Source of the DNA: ECT2AJA-110-A sp035399845
Lineage (GTDB): Bacteria > Planctomycetota > Phycisphaerae > UBA1845 > UTPLA1
Direction of reading: 5' to 3'
DNA: 64,000 bases
NCBI GenBank assembly: GCA_035399845.1
Contig: DAOPJV010000020.1
Coordinates: 28,741 to 92,740, forward strand
The notes under the pieces were generated by a model, which did no database searches, had not been told where the DNA came from, and worked only from the letters and a program-made list of their open reading frames with translations. The translations under genes were made by a program, and so were the position numbers. Below, one piece after another: positions 56,996 through 64,000 of the stretch (position 1 is the stretch's first letter; every line of letters starts with the position of its first letter).

Positions 56996-57229
56996 TCAGG
57001 GTTGGAAGTTCGGATTTGAGATCGAAGATTTGAGATCCGGACCCGAGATTTCAGAACTTGGATCTGAGATCTGAAATCTCAAGTCCACATCCCCCCACGC
57101 CCCTGAGCGCGACCCGTCAATAACCGCGTCCACAATTTCCGCCGCCGCCTGATCGCGCGTCCCGGCGCGTCCCCGCGCGGCGCTGACCAGGCGAACCCTG
57201 CGATCGCGCCCGCGCCAGGAGTACCGCAC
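56996..57229 (-). CDS. Possible small protein ending in a repeat-encoded tail
   Basis: A 77-codon frame with GTG start, 7 nt after the stop of the polyferredoxin gene in the same direction. The first 48 residues (RYSWRGRDRRVRLVSAARGR...) could be coding. The last 28 (FQISDPSSEISGPDLKS...) are the translation of the A/T-rich repeat region at 57001-57081, which is not protein-like. No family is recognised. Confidence 0.3.
   Translation of the reverse strand: MRYSWRGRDRRVRLVSAARGRAGTRDQAAAEIVDAVIDGSRSGAWGDVDLRFQISDPSSEISGPDLKSSISNPNFQP
57001..57081. repeat. A/T-rich degenerate direct and inverted repeats
   Basis: A short tract built from variants of GATTTGAGATC. Within it GAGATTTCAG (57045-57054) and CTGAAATCTC (57071-57080) are perfect inverted repeats around a 16-nt loop. 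Composition differs from its surroundings. Confidence 0.7.
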
Positions 57230-57236
57230 GATCGAC

Positions 57237-59585
57237 TCAATCGCCGCGATCCAGCCCGAGGTCCCGCATCAGGGCGTTCAGTTCCGCGACGTCCGCCGCG
57301 GTCCCGTGTGCGCGCGTCACTTTGAATGCGGCCAGCGCCTCCTGCGATCGTCCCATCCGCAGATACGTCACGCCCAGTCGAAAGGCCGCCTGGGCGTGGT
57401 TCGGCTGCCGCTCCAGGATCGCCCTGAATTCGCGCTCGGCGCCCTTCAGGTCCGTCAGCACAAAGAGAATCGCGCCGTAGTCAAACCGCGCGTGAATGTC
57501 CTCCGGGTCCGCCCTGACGATCTCGGCGTACAGCCTGACCGCCGCATCGATGTTTCCCGACTGCATCAGCGCCGACGCCAGGCAGTGCCGCAGCAGCGTC
57601 GCCTGCGGATACTTCTCCGAGAGTCGTTCGAAGTCCTTCGCCGCCGCCGCAAAATCCTGCGTCATTCCGCGGAGCGCGAAGACGCCGTCCACCAGGCCCG
57701 CCGCCGGCCCGACACGATCGATCGCCTCGACGTAGGCCCGTCGCGCGCCATCGCCGTCGCCGGTCGCCTCACGGAACCTCGCCAGCGCCATGACCGCCTG
57801 CGACGACGACGGATCGAACGCGACCGCCTTCTCCAGCGCTTCGCCCGCCGCCTTCGACTCGCCGCGCGACGCGAGGAACGTGCCCCAGTCCGCCCAGATT
57901 TCCGCCGAATCCGTCGAACGATCGATCCCGCTCTTGCGCTTCAGCGTCTCGTATTCCGATGACGCCAGGGCCATCGCCTTCGCATAGGCCGCCCGGGCGG
58001 CGGCGTCATTCCCCGCCGCCGTTTCGAACTTCGCCAGCTCCTTCCAGAAGAGGGCGCGATCCCCCGCCAGCGCCACGGCGCGACGCACCTGCTCGACGGC
58101 GCGATCCCGTTCATTCCTGCACAGATACAGCCAGCCGAGTCGATAGTGGTTCGTCGGCGTGTCGAACAGTCCCCAGGCGTTCGCCGCTTCAAAATGCCGG
58201 ATCCCCTGGTCCACTTTGCGCTTCTGCGCCGCGTCAATCTTCGCCAGGTAGGTCGGCTGATACTGCCAGCCCAGGTACTCCGGCGGCGCATACTCCTGGA
58301 ATCCCCGATTCATCAGCATGTTCCAGACGTTGTAATCCGGATGGTCCGCGCCGATGTCGTGATAGCGCCACACGGCCGAATGCGCATAGCCGACGAACAG
58401 CAGGATCGTCACGGCGCCGAACGCCCAGCCGACGGGGCGAATCCGCCCCGCCGTCTTCAGTCGAATCTTCTGAAGCAGCACGTCGCGCGACGTCAGCAGC
58501 CCGACGCCCTTCATGAACACGAACGCCGAGATGCCGGCAATCGCCAGCGACACAAGAAACGGAAACTGACCGTAAAGACCATTGATCGTCACAAGGACGA
58601 ACATGAAGACAACAAGCGCGACGATCTCCATCCACAGCGACAGGTCGTATCGCCGCGGCTTGCCCGGTTTCGACGCCTTCGCCAGGATTGCGGGCCTGCC
58701 ATAGCTGATCGACAGCGCGTCGTTCGGGCACACTTCAACGCAGTCCATGCACTTCATGCAGCCCGGATCGACGACCATCCCGAAGCGATTCACTTCCTCG
58801 GCCACGTTCACGTTCGACGTGCAGACGGCCGTGCAGTGACCGCACTGCTCGCAGTCATCGTTCACCCGCACGCGCATCGGCGACAGCTTGTCCGCCGCCC
58901 CGAAAAACGCGCCATAGGGACACGCGAACGTGCAGAAACCCTTGGGCCCCAGGAAATAGACGATTCCGAACCCGGCGAACAGAACGCTGACAATCGCCCA
59001 CGGCCACGTCGGGAATGTGTCCCAGAAACCCGTCCGCGCCAGATGCCAGGTCGTCGGCGGCACAATGTTCTCGGCGTAGAACTCCGCCCAGATCCGCACA
59101 ACGATCGGCAGAATGAACATCCAGCCGGCGGCGATGACGAGCGGGATGAACACGAGGAACCGCGTCCGAAACGCCTTCGGCCGGGCGCGCTTCTTCTTCA
59201 GGAACCACAGCATCAGATCCTGGTACGCGATCAGATGACATCCCCAGCCGCAGACGTACCGGCCGAAGATCAGCGTGGCGACCAGCGCGACGCCGAAGAA
59301 GATCAACCCCATGTTGATCTCACCTCGGCGAAAGAACTCGGCGGCCTCCGACGGCTCGACGGGGGTCAGCGTATTCCCCGCGTACAGCCAGTGCAGAAAG
59401 TGCCCGACCATCAGCACGTGAACGCCGATGAGGACATAGGCCCGCCACAACCCCATCCGGGATCGCTTCATCCCTGTGTCAGCGTCCACGGCAATCACGG
59501 GGAGCGACAGATCGCCGCCCGCGCCCTTCGGCATTTTCGGCGTGCATCGCCCGGACGAGCCCTTCGATTTGGATTTCGACGCCAT
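57237..59585 (-). CDS. Membrane polyferredoxin (NapH/CcoG-like) fused to TPR repeats
   Basis: A 782-residue membrane protein. Helices lie at about 47-70, 90-110, 142-165 and 195-215. A CGWGCH pair is at 112-116 and CTFACP at 218-222, as in NapH-type proteins. Two 4Fe-4S motifs follow: Cys245/248/251/255 and Cys276/279/282/286. More helices lie at about 320-450. From about 470 to 770 the chain is a series of tetratricopeptide-like helices (NHYRLGWLYLCRNERDRAVEQVRRAVALAGD; AQAAFRLGVTYLRMGRSQEALAAFK). NapH/CcoG relatives pass electrons to enzymes outside the membrane; the TPR tail may dock a partner. No Shine-Dalgarno was seen. Confidence 0.85.
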   Translation of the reverse strand: MASKSKSKGSSGRCTPKMPKGAGGDLSLPVIAVDADTGMKRSRMGLWRAYVLIGVHVLMVGHFLHWLYAGNTLTPVEPSEAAEFFRRGEINMGLIFFGVALVATLIFGRYVCGWGCHLIAYQDLMLWFLKKKRARPKAFRTRFLVFIPLVIAAGWMFILPIVVRIWAEFYAENIVPPTTWHLARTGFWDTFPTWPWAIVSVLFAGFGIVYFLGPKGFCTFACPYGAFFGAADKLSPMRVRVNDDCEQCGHCTAVCTSNVNVAEEVNRFGMVVDPGCMKCMDCVEVCPNDALSISYGRPAILAKASKPGKPRRYDLSLWMEIVALVVFMFVLVTINGLYGQFPFLVSLAIAGISAFVFMKGVGLLTSRDVLLQKIRLKTAGRIRPVGWAFGAVTILLFVGYAHSAVWRYHDIGADHPDYNVWNMLMNRGFQEYAPPEYLGWQYQPTYLAKIDAAQKRKVDQGIRHFEAANAWGLFDTPTNHYRLGWLYLCRNERDRAVEQVRRAVALAGDRALFWKELAKFETAAGNDAAARAAYAKAMALASSEYETLKRKSGIDRSTDSAEIWADWGTFLASRGESKAAGEALEKAVAFDPSSSQAVMALARFREATGDGDGARRAYVEAIDRVGPAAGLVDGVFALRGMTQDFAAAAKDFERLSEKYPQATLLRHCLASALMQSGNIDAAVRLYAEIVRADPEDIHARFDYGAILFVLTDLKGAEREFRAILERQPNHAQAAFRLGVTYLRMGRSQEALAAFKVTRAHGTAADVAELNALMRDLGLDRGD

Positions 59586-59799
59586 TTGATTTCGGTTCGA
59601 CGACTTTTCCACGCCGTCATTGAGGGTACAATCCTTCGGCTCGCGCCAATGGACCCCGCGCGCTGGAGTCGCCGCCAGAAACGGAATCATACGCCCAAGC
59701 TGCGGCGGCGACCAACACGAGCGCTCACATGCGTTCGCTCTCTATCGCCGCACGCCGACTGGATCAGTTACCCGCCATGAGGAGGCGCCGCGCCCCGAT

Positions 59800-62697
59800 A
59801 TGTACCGACGACACACACTCGCGACGAATCGACGCCAACGACTTTATCCGCTCACCTTCGCGATCGCGCTCGTGAGCGCCGGCTGCATCCAGCCGAAGCG
59901 AAACACGAATGTGAATCCGCAGACGCCCGAGGGATTTCCTGATGTCTGGGCCGCCGCGCCGTCTGATGATGTCGAGGCGAATACGAAGCATCGGGGCGCC
60001 GCGTCACCCTACTTCGAACCCGAGAGCGGCGTCATTCGCGCCAGCGGCGCCGTCGGCGATGTGATCGGCTTTCAGATCGTCCTCGACGGCGGACGCAACG
60101 GCGCGAACAACCTCAACATCAGCGCCGAAGCCTTCTCGTCGGGCGCCGCCACGATCCCGCGCGAGCGCGTCCGCCTCTACCGCGAATATCCGATCCGCGT
60201 CGAGCGATTTCCCAACTGGTACTTCCGCAGCGTCGGACATCGCCGGCCACGCGACTTCCCCGACGCCCTCGTCCCCCTCGACGCCCCGGTCCACGGCCAG
60301 CCCATCAGCGTCGCCGCCGACGAATCCGTCACGCTCTGGTGTGACGTGAGTGTGCCCGCCGGCGCCCAGCCCGGCGAATACAGCGGCGCCATCGTGATCC
60401 AGGCCGCCGGCGGCGCCACGCGACGCGTCCCCGTCGCCCTTAACGTCCGCGATCTGGGCGTCGCCGATTCGCTGGCGATCCCCGTCATCACGCGCGTCCA
60501 GATCCTTCCGATCATCAGGACAGAGACCACGATCGACGCCGACAATCCACGACAGGTCTTCGGCGCCCCCGAGGCGAAGAAGGTCATCTGGGACGCCTTC
60601 AGGCTCCTCCACGCCCACGGTCTCTCTCCGATGACCTCCGACCTCAAGCCGCCCTTCCGCCAGGAAATCGACGGTCGCGTCACGATCGACTGGTCCGGCT
60701 ACGACGCGATGTTCGGCCCGCTGATCGATGGTTCCGCCTATGGCGCCGCGCCGGCGGCGGAGTGGCCGCTCCCGGTCGACGAGACATACCCCGATCCCGG
60801 CGCCTATGGCGGCCGATCATCGGCGACTTACAACGCCATCCTCAAGGAATACATGGCCGCCTGCGTCGAGCACTTCGAACAGCGCGGCTGGCTCAAGCAG
60901 GCCTTCGTGTACTTCGACATCCCCAAGTCGGAGAATCCCACGAAGGATGAGGCGGAGATGGTTCGGCGCCTGGCCACGCTCACGCGCCTCGTTCGCGAAG
61001 GCCTGCCCTTCGCCACGCGACTCGCCCCGCAGTCCATGGAGCAGTTCGGCTGGACGGAACAGAGCCACGTCGAACTCAAGTCGCTCGTCGACATCTGGGC
61101 CACGCCCGCCCGCTACGAGGATCCGCCGACGATCGAGCGGCTCCAGACGCTTGGGAAGCGAACCTGGTTCCATCCCGATCCGCCCAACTCAGGCTCGCTC
61201 GCAATCGAAGCGCCGCTCGTTCAGGCGCGCAGCATTCCCTCGCAGGCCTTCCTGATGCGGCACAACGCGATCATTCTCAACCACTCGACAGACTGGCCGA
61301 AGAACATCCTCGAGAATCCGATCGACGAGGAGGATGAACCGAGTGACACGTGGCTCATCTATCCCGGCAAACCCTTCGGACTCAATGAACCCGTCCCCTC
61401 GATGCGCCTGAAAGAACTGCAACAGGGACTCGCCGACTATCGCCGCATGCGGCAGCTCGACAAACGCGGTCGCGGCGAGACCGCCAAGATCGTCGCCGGC
61501 TCACTCATCAAGGCCGTGGGAACGGAGAACTATGGCGATAACTACCAGGACATCTTCGCGGATCGCCGCGTCGACGATCCCGAAGCCTGGGACCTCGCCC
61601 GGCGCATCCTTGACGACGAACTCGACGCCGCCGTCCATGGCGTGGAACCCGCGGACGTCGCCGGCGGCGCGGGGCGCGGCCGCTGGAGGCGATTCTTCGA
61701 GGAGGCGGGTCGTCGCATCGAAGGCTGGTTCGAAGGCGCCCGCCTCGAACACCGCACGCGCGGCGAGAAATCACAATACGTCATCAGTTACGACGTCGCG
61801 ATCCGAAACGATCTGACCGAAACCCTGACGGGCGAACTCAACTTCGGACAAATGCCGCCCGAGGCCTGGCGCGTCAGTGATACCGTCCGGATCGGACCGA
61901 TCGAGCCCTTCAACATGGGTCGCGGCGCCATCATCATGGCCACGCCCGTCCTGCCCGATGCGACGGTCGACGGTCACGTTCCGCAGGAGATCATCTTCGA
62001 CGCGAACACGTCCGGCGCGATCACGATCAACGCCGCGGCGTCCGTTGCACAGGCCGTCACGCTGAGCGAACGCCCGACGATCGACGGCAGGCTGGAGGAC
62101 TGGCCGCCGGCCAACGTCAACGCGGCCGCCGACTTTCGGCTCATCACAGGGGGCCTCAGCCCCGGCCGCAACCGCAAAGCGCCTGAATCACAGACAGTCG
62201 TCTATTTCGGTCGCTACGACGAAACGCTCTACGTCGCCCTCGCCGCCGAGGCGCCCGCCGGCCAGGGTGAAAGGAAGTCCACGCTGCGCAACTTCGTGGA
62301 ATACCGCGACCTGATCCCTGTCGGCGAGGACCTGATCGAAATCATGATCGATCCGACGAATCGCGGTGTCCTGCCGGGCGATCTCTACCATCTCGTCGTC
62401 AAGAGCAGCGGCAACCCGAAGTTCGAACGCGGTATCAGCATGAGCCCGCCGATCGGCGAGGTTCGCCCATGGCCCGGCGCCCAGCCCGAGTGCACGGTAA
62501 GAAAGACCGATGACGGCTGGACCGCCGAACTGGCGATCCCGATCGCGTCCTTCGGCGAAGACGCGACTCACAATCGCATCTGGGGAATCAACGTCGCCAG
62601 ACTCGAACCCGTCCGCGGCGAATACAGCGACTGGGCCCGCGCGCCCCGCTACTGCTATGATCCGCGAACCCTCGGCAACCTCATCTGGCCCGAGTGA
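59800..62697 (+). CDS. DUF4091-type lipoprotein with C-terminal carbohydrate-binding-like domain
   Basis: A 965-residue exported lipoprotein: leader ending in ALVSAGC (lipobox, Cys29). Residues of about 100-230 are beta-rich. About 230-590 looks like DUF4091/GH123-type: VITRVQILPII, AFRLLHAHGLSPMTSDLKPP, QAFVYFDIPKSENPTKDEAEMVRRL, VDIWATPARYEDPP, and a C-terminal PSMRLKELQQGLADYRRMRQL that is typical of DUF4091. The end (about 800-965) resembles a carbohydrate-binding family 9-like domain (RPTIDGRLEDWPPA...VVYFGRYDETLYVALAAEA...IWGINVAR). GAGGAGG lies 14 nt before the ATG. A glycan-degrading role is inferred. Confidence 0.78.
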   Translation: MYRRHTLATNRRQRLYPLTFAIALVSAGCIQPKRNTNVNPQTPEGFPDVWAAAPSDDVEANTKHRGAASPYFEPESGVIRASGAVGDVIGFQIVLDGGRNGANNLNISAEAFSSGAATIPRERVRLYREYPIRVERFPNWYFRSVGHRRPRDFPDALVPLDAPVHGQPISVAADESVTLWCDVSVPAGAQPGEYSGAIVIQAAGGATRRVPVALNVRDLGVADSLAIPVITRVQILPIIRTETTIDADNPRQVFGAPEAKKVIWDAFRLLHAHGLSPMTSDLKPPFRQEIDGRVTIDWSGYDAMFGPLIDGSAYGAAPAAEWPLPVDETYPDPGAYGGRSSATYNAILKEYMAACVEHFEQRGWLKQAFVYFDIPKSENPTKDEAEMVRRLATLTRLVREGLPFATRLAPQSMEQFGWTEQSHVELKSLVDIWATPARYEDPPTIERLQTLGKRTWFHPDPPNSGSLAIEAPLVQARSIPSQAFLMRHNAIILNHSTDWPKNILENPIDEEDEPSDTWLIYPGKPFGLNEPVPSMRLKELQQGLADYRRMRQLDKRGRGETAKIVAGSLIKAVGTENYGDNYQDIFADRRVDDPEAWDLARRILDDELDAAVHGVEPADVAGGAGRGRWRRFFEEAGRRIEGWFEGARLEHRTRGEKSQYVISYDVAIRNDLTETLTGELNFGQMPPEAWRVSDTVRIGPIEPFNMGRGAIIMATPVLPDATVDGHVPQEIIFDANTSGAITINAAASVAQAVTLSERPTIDGRLEDWPPANVNAAADFRLITGGLSPGRNRKAPESQTVVYFGRYDETLYVALAAEAPAGQGERKSTLRNFVEYRDLIPVGEDLIEIMIDPTNRGVLPGDLYHLVVKSSGNPKFERGISMSPPIGEVRPWPGAQPECTVRKTDDGWTAELAIPIASFGEDATHNRIWGINVARLEPVRGEYSDWARAPRYCYDPRTLGNLIWPE

Positions 62698-62729
62698 TTC
62701 GGTCCGGCACATGCTCGCCAGCGCCCGCT

Positions 62730-62767
62730 GGGTGGCATGCTTGCCCCCAAAGGGGAGCATGCCACCC
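62730..62767. repeat. Short form of the GGGTGGCATGC palindromic repeat
   Basis: GGGTGGCATGCT and AGCATGCCACCC enclose TG-CCCC-CAAA-GGGG, so the 38 bp fold into a near-complete hairpin with a two-base bulge. Both ends match the ends of the units at 16453-16831, but the inner part of those units is missing. Confidence 0.85.
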
Positions 62768-62984
62768 TTGGGTTCGCGGACGTCGCGGCCCCGTCGGATA
62801 TGGGGCGGTCACGACGGTGTGATCACCCCATTCCGCCACTTAAGCCCAATAAACCCCAGACCTTATCGTTCTACGTAATTGTTACAGTACGGCGCCTGTT
62901 GGAGGTGGCCACTCGCGATTAATATACTTCCTCAGCGAACCAGTACCGCACCACAGCGACATCCCGTGGGGGGAGAAACCGCAC

Positions 62985-63890
62985 ATGCTCCGAAACATCG
63001 CTCTCTCAGCCGTCATTGCCGTTGTTGTCGCCACCCAGGCCAACGCCGCGGCGATCAACGAGTGGAACCTCATCGTCCGCAACAACCTCACCTCCTCGTC
63101 CGAGGTGGAGGGCAGCGCGCTCGTCGGCGGAAACGTCATGGGAACGAGTAACTACTCCGTCGCAGGCGTCAGCGCCTCCAACGGGGATGGTCTCGCCGTC
63201 GGCGGTGACATCGGCGGTGGCATCAACATCCAGATCAACAACGGCGGCAACCTCCGCCTGGCGGGCAGCGTTCTGGGCGGCAGCAACATCAACCTCAACG
63301 GCGGCGGCGTGCAGATCAACGATCCGAACGTCCCGACGATGGTCAGCAACGCCTTCAACGAAATCGAAACGCTCAGCAACTACCTGGCGGGCCTGGCCAG
63401 CAACGGAACCCTCGACGGCGCCGGCAACATGAACGCCGTCCCGACACTCATGGATGGCCAGCTCGTCGCGGTCTACAACATCGCGGCGACAGACCTCATG
63501 GGCCTGGGCCAGCTCAATCTCAACTTCGGCTCGGCCGACAGCGTCATCATCAACGTGACGTCGAATGGCGGAAACGTGAACTTCCAGGCGCCGCCCAACA
63601 TGATCGGCGGATTCAACCAGAACAACTCGTCGAAGATCCTCTGGAACCTCGCCGACGCGACGAGCGTTGTCTCGAACAACACGTTCAACGGCGCCCTGCT
63701 GGCGCCCTTCGCCGACCTGCAGTTGCTCGGCGGCGCGATGAACGGAACCGTCGCCGTCAACAACGTCAGCGCCATGAACGCCGAGATCCATCGCTTCACC
63801 TACGACGGATTCGTCCCCGAGCCCGCGTCACTCGCGCTGCTCACCCTCGGCGGTTTCGTCGCCACGATCCGCCGACGCCGCGCGGCCTGA
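62985..63890 (+). CDS. Choice-of-anchor A protein with PEP-CTERM signal
   Basis: A 301-residue exported protein: signal peptide (RNIALSAVIAVVVATQANA), a choice-of-anchor A domain with Gly/Asn-rich segments (EGSALVGGNVMGTSNY...GGSNINLNGGG) and FNGALLAPFADL, and a C-terminal PEP-CTERM tail at residues 277-301: VPEPASLALL, a hydrophobic stretch and a RRRR end. PEP-CTERM proteins are processed by exosortase and retained at the surface; no exosortase gene is in the window. GGGGGGAG 8 nt before the ATG sets the start. Confidence 0.9.
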   Translation: MLRNIALSAVIAVVVATQANAAAINEWNLIVRNNLTSSSEVEGSALVGGNVMGTSNYSVAGVSASNGDGLAVGGDIGGGINIQINNGGNLRLAGSVLGGSNINLNGGGVQINDPNVPTMVSNAFNEIETLSNYLAGLASNGTLDGAGNMNAVPTLMDGQLVAVYNIAATDLMGLGQLNLNFGSADSVIINVTSNGGNVNFQAPPNMIGGFNQNNSSKILWNLADATSVVSNNTFNGALLAPFADLQLLGGAMNGTVAVNNVSAMNAEIHRFTYDGFVPEPASLALLTLGGFVATIRRRRAA

Positions 63891-63937
63891 CACGATCACA
63901 CGCGCAGTCGCCGGCGCGCCCCGCCGAGCCGGGCCAG

Positions 63938-64000
63938 TCATGGCACGGTCATCCCGCCATCCACGTTGACCATTGCATGTCGACCGCCGCATCACTGCGG
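63938..64000 (-). pseudogene. Possible 3' end of a short-chain dehydrogenase, frame disturbed
   Basis: On the minus strand the last 63 bp end in AMVNVDGGMTVP-stop, the typical tail of SDR-family dehydrogenases (xVDGGMTxP). Read further back in the same frame there is a TGA nine codons before the tail; the other frame reads SDAAVDM, which is also SDR-like just before this tail. A one-base frameshift, real or a sequencing error, would join them. The gene continues beyond the window. Confidence 0.4.

Noticed and set aside
58146..59780. 544-codon plus-strand frame opposite the polyferredoxin gene
   Set aside because: Antisense shadow; the minus strand has two 4Fe-4S motifs and membrane helices.

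Overview
The window is high-GC bacterial DNA with short intergenic gaps, and it most likely comes from a Planctomycetota genome (Phycisphaerae-like, by gene content only). The argument rests on a combination of genes: a choice-of-anchor-A protein with a C-terminal PEP-CTERM signal, a pseudopilin-like domain with a DG motif fused to a secreted protein, small zinc-ribbon membrane proteins, DUF1571- and DUF4091-type secreted proteins, a bacterial GH47 mannosidase, an NSS transporter with a MetS-like small subunit, and a class II (B12-dependent) ribonucleotide reductase. A 100-N scaffold gap (16464-16563) shows it is a draft or metagenome assembly. No phage, transposase, CRISPR array or rRNA was seen.

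Layout. 0-10 kb: response regulator, acyl-CoA carboxylase beta subunit, secreted pseudopilin-like fusion, tRNA-Ser(UGA), GH47 mannosidase, ferredoxin-like protein, PAS histidine kinase with an altered H-box, zinc-ribbon membrane protein. 10-18 kb: nrdJ, methyltransferase, amidohydrolase, pyrD, a tandem palindromic repeat broken by the gap, LysM/L,D-transpeptidase. 18-23 kb: 5-formyl-THF cyclo-ligase, a WecA-like and O-antigen-ligase-like pair, and a SelW-like gene with an in-frame UGA that ordinary ORF calling misses. 23-33 kb: TIM-barrel-like hypothetical, NSS transporter plus small subunit, deoC, glycosyltransferase, DUF1571 protein, UDP-sugar dehydrogenase, DUF4198/FmdE-like fusion. 33-44 kb: cysteine-repeat surface protein, beta-CASP nuclease, an intergenic region rich in inverted repeats, a translationally coupled SWIM plus DUF6493-like pair, YHYH protein. 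44-54 kb: giant MscS channel, VOC protein, YcxB-like and zinc-ribbon membrane proteins, NUDIX hydrolase, sigma-70-like factor, and an hpt-PH domain-helical protein operon. 54-64 kb: REC-degenerate GGDEF protein, truA, glycosyltransferase, polyferredoxin-TPR fusion, DUF4091 lipoprotein, PEP-CTERM protein, and a possible SDR gene end at the edge.

How it fits together. The window mixes housekeeping genes (nrdJ, pyrD, deoC, hpt, truA, folate ligase) with cell-surface polysaccharide genes (WecA-like, O-antigen ligase-like, UDP-sugar dehydrogenase, two GT4-type transferases) and many exported proteins. The most notable items are the probable selenoprotein with its own SECIS-like hairpin at 22680-22919, the SWIM/DUF6493-like cassette at 38309-42750, and two families of dispersed palindromic repeats.
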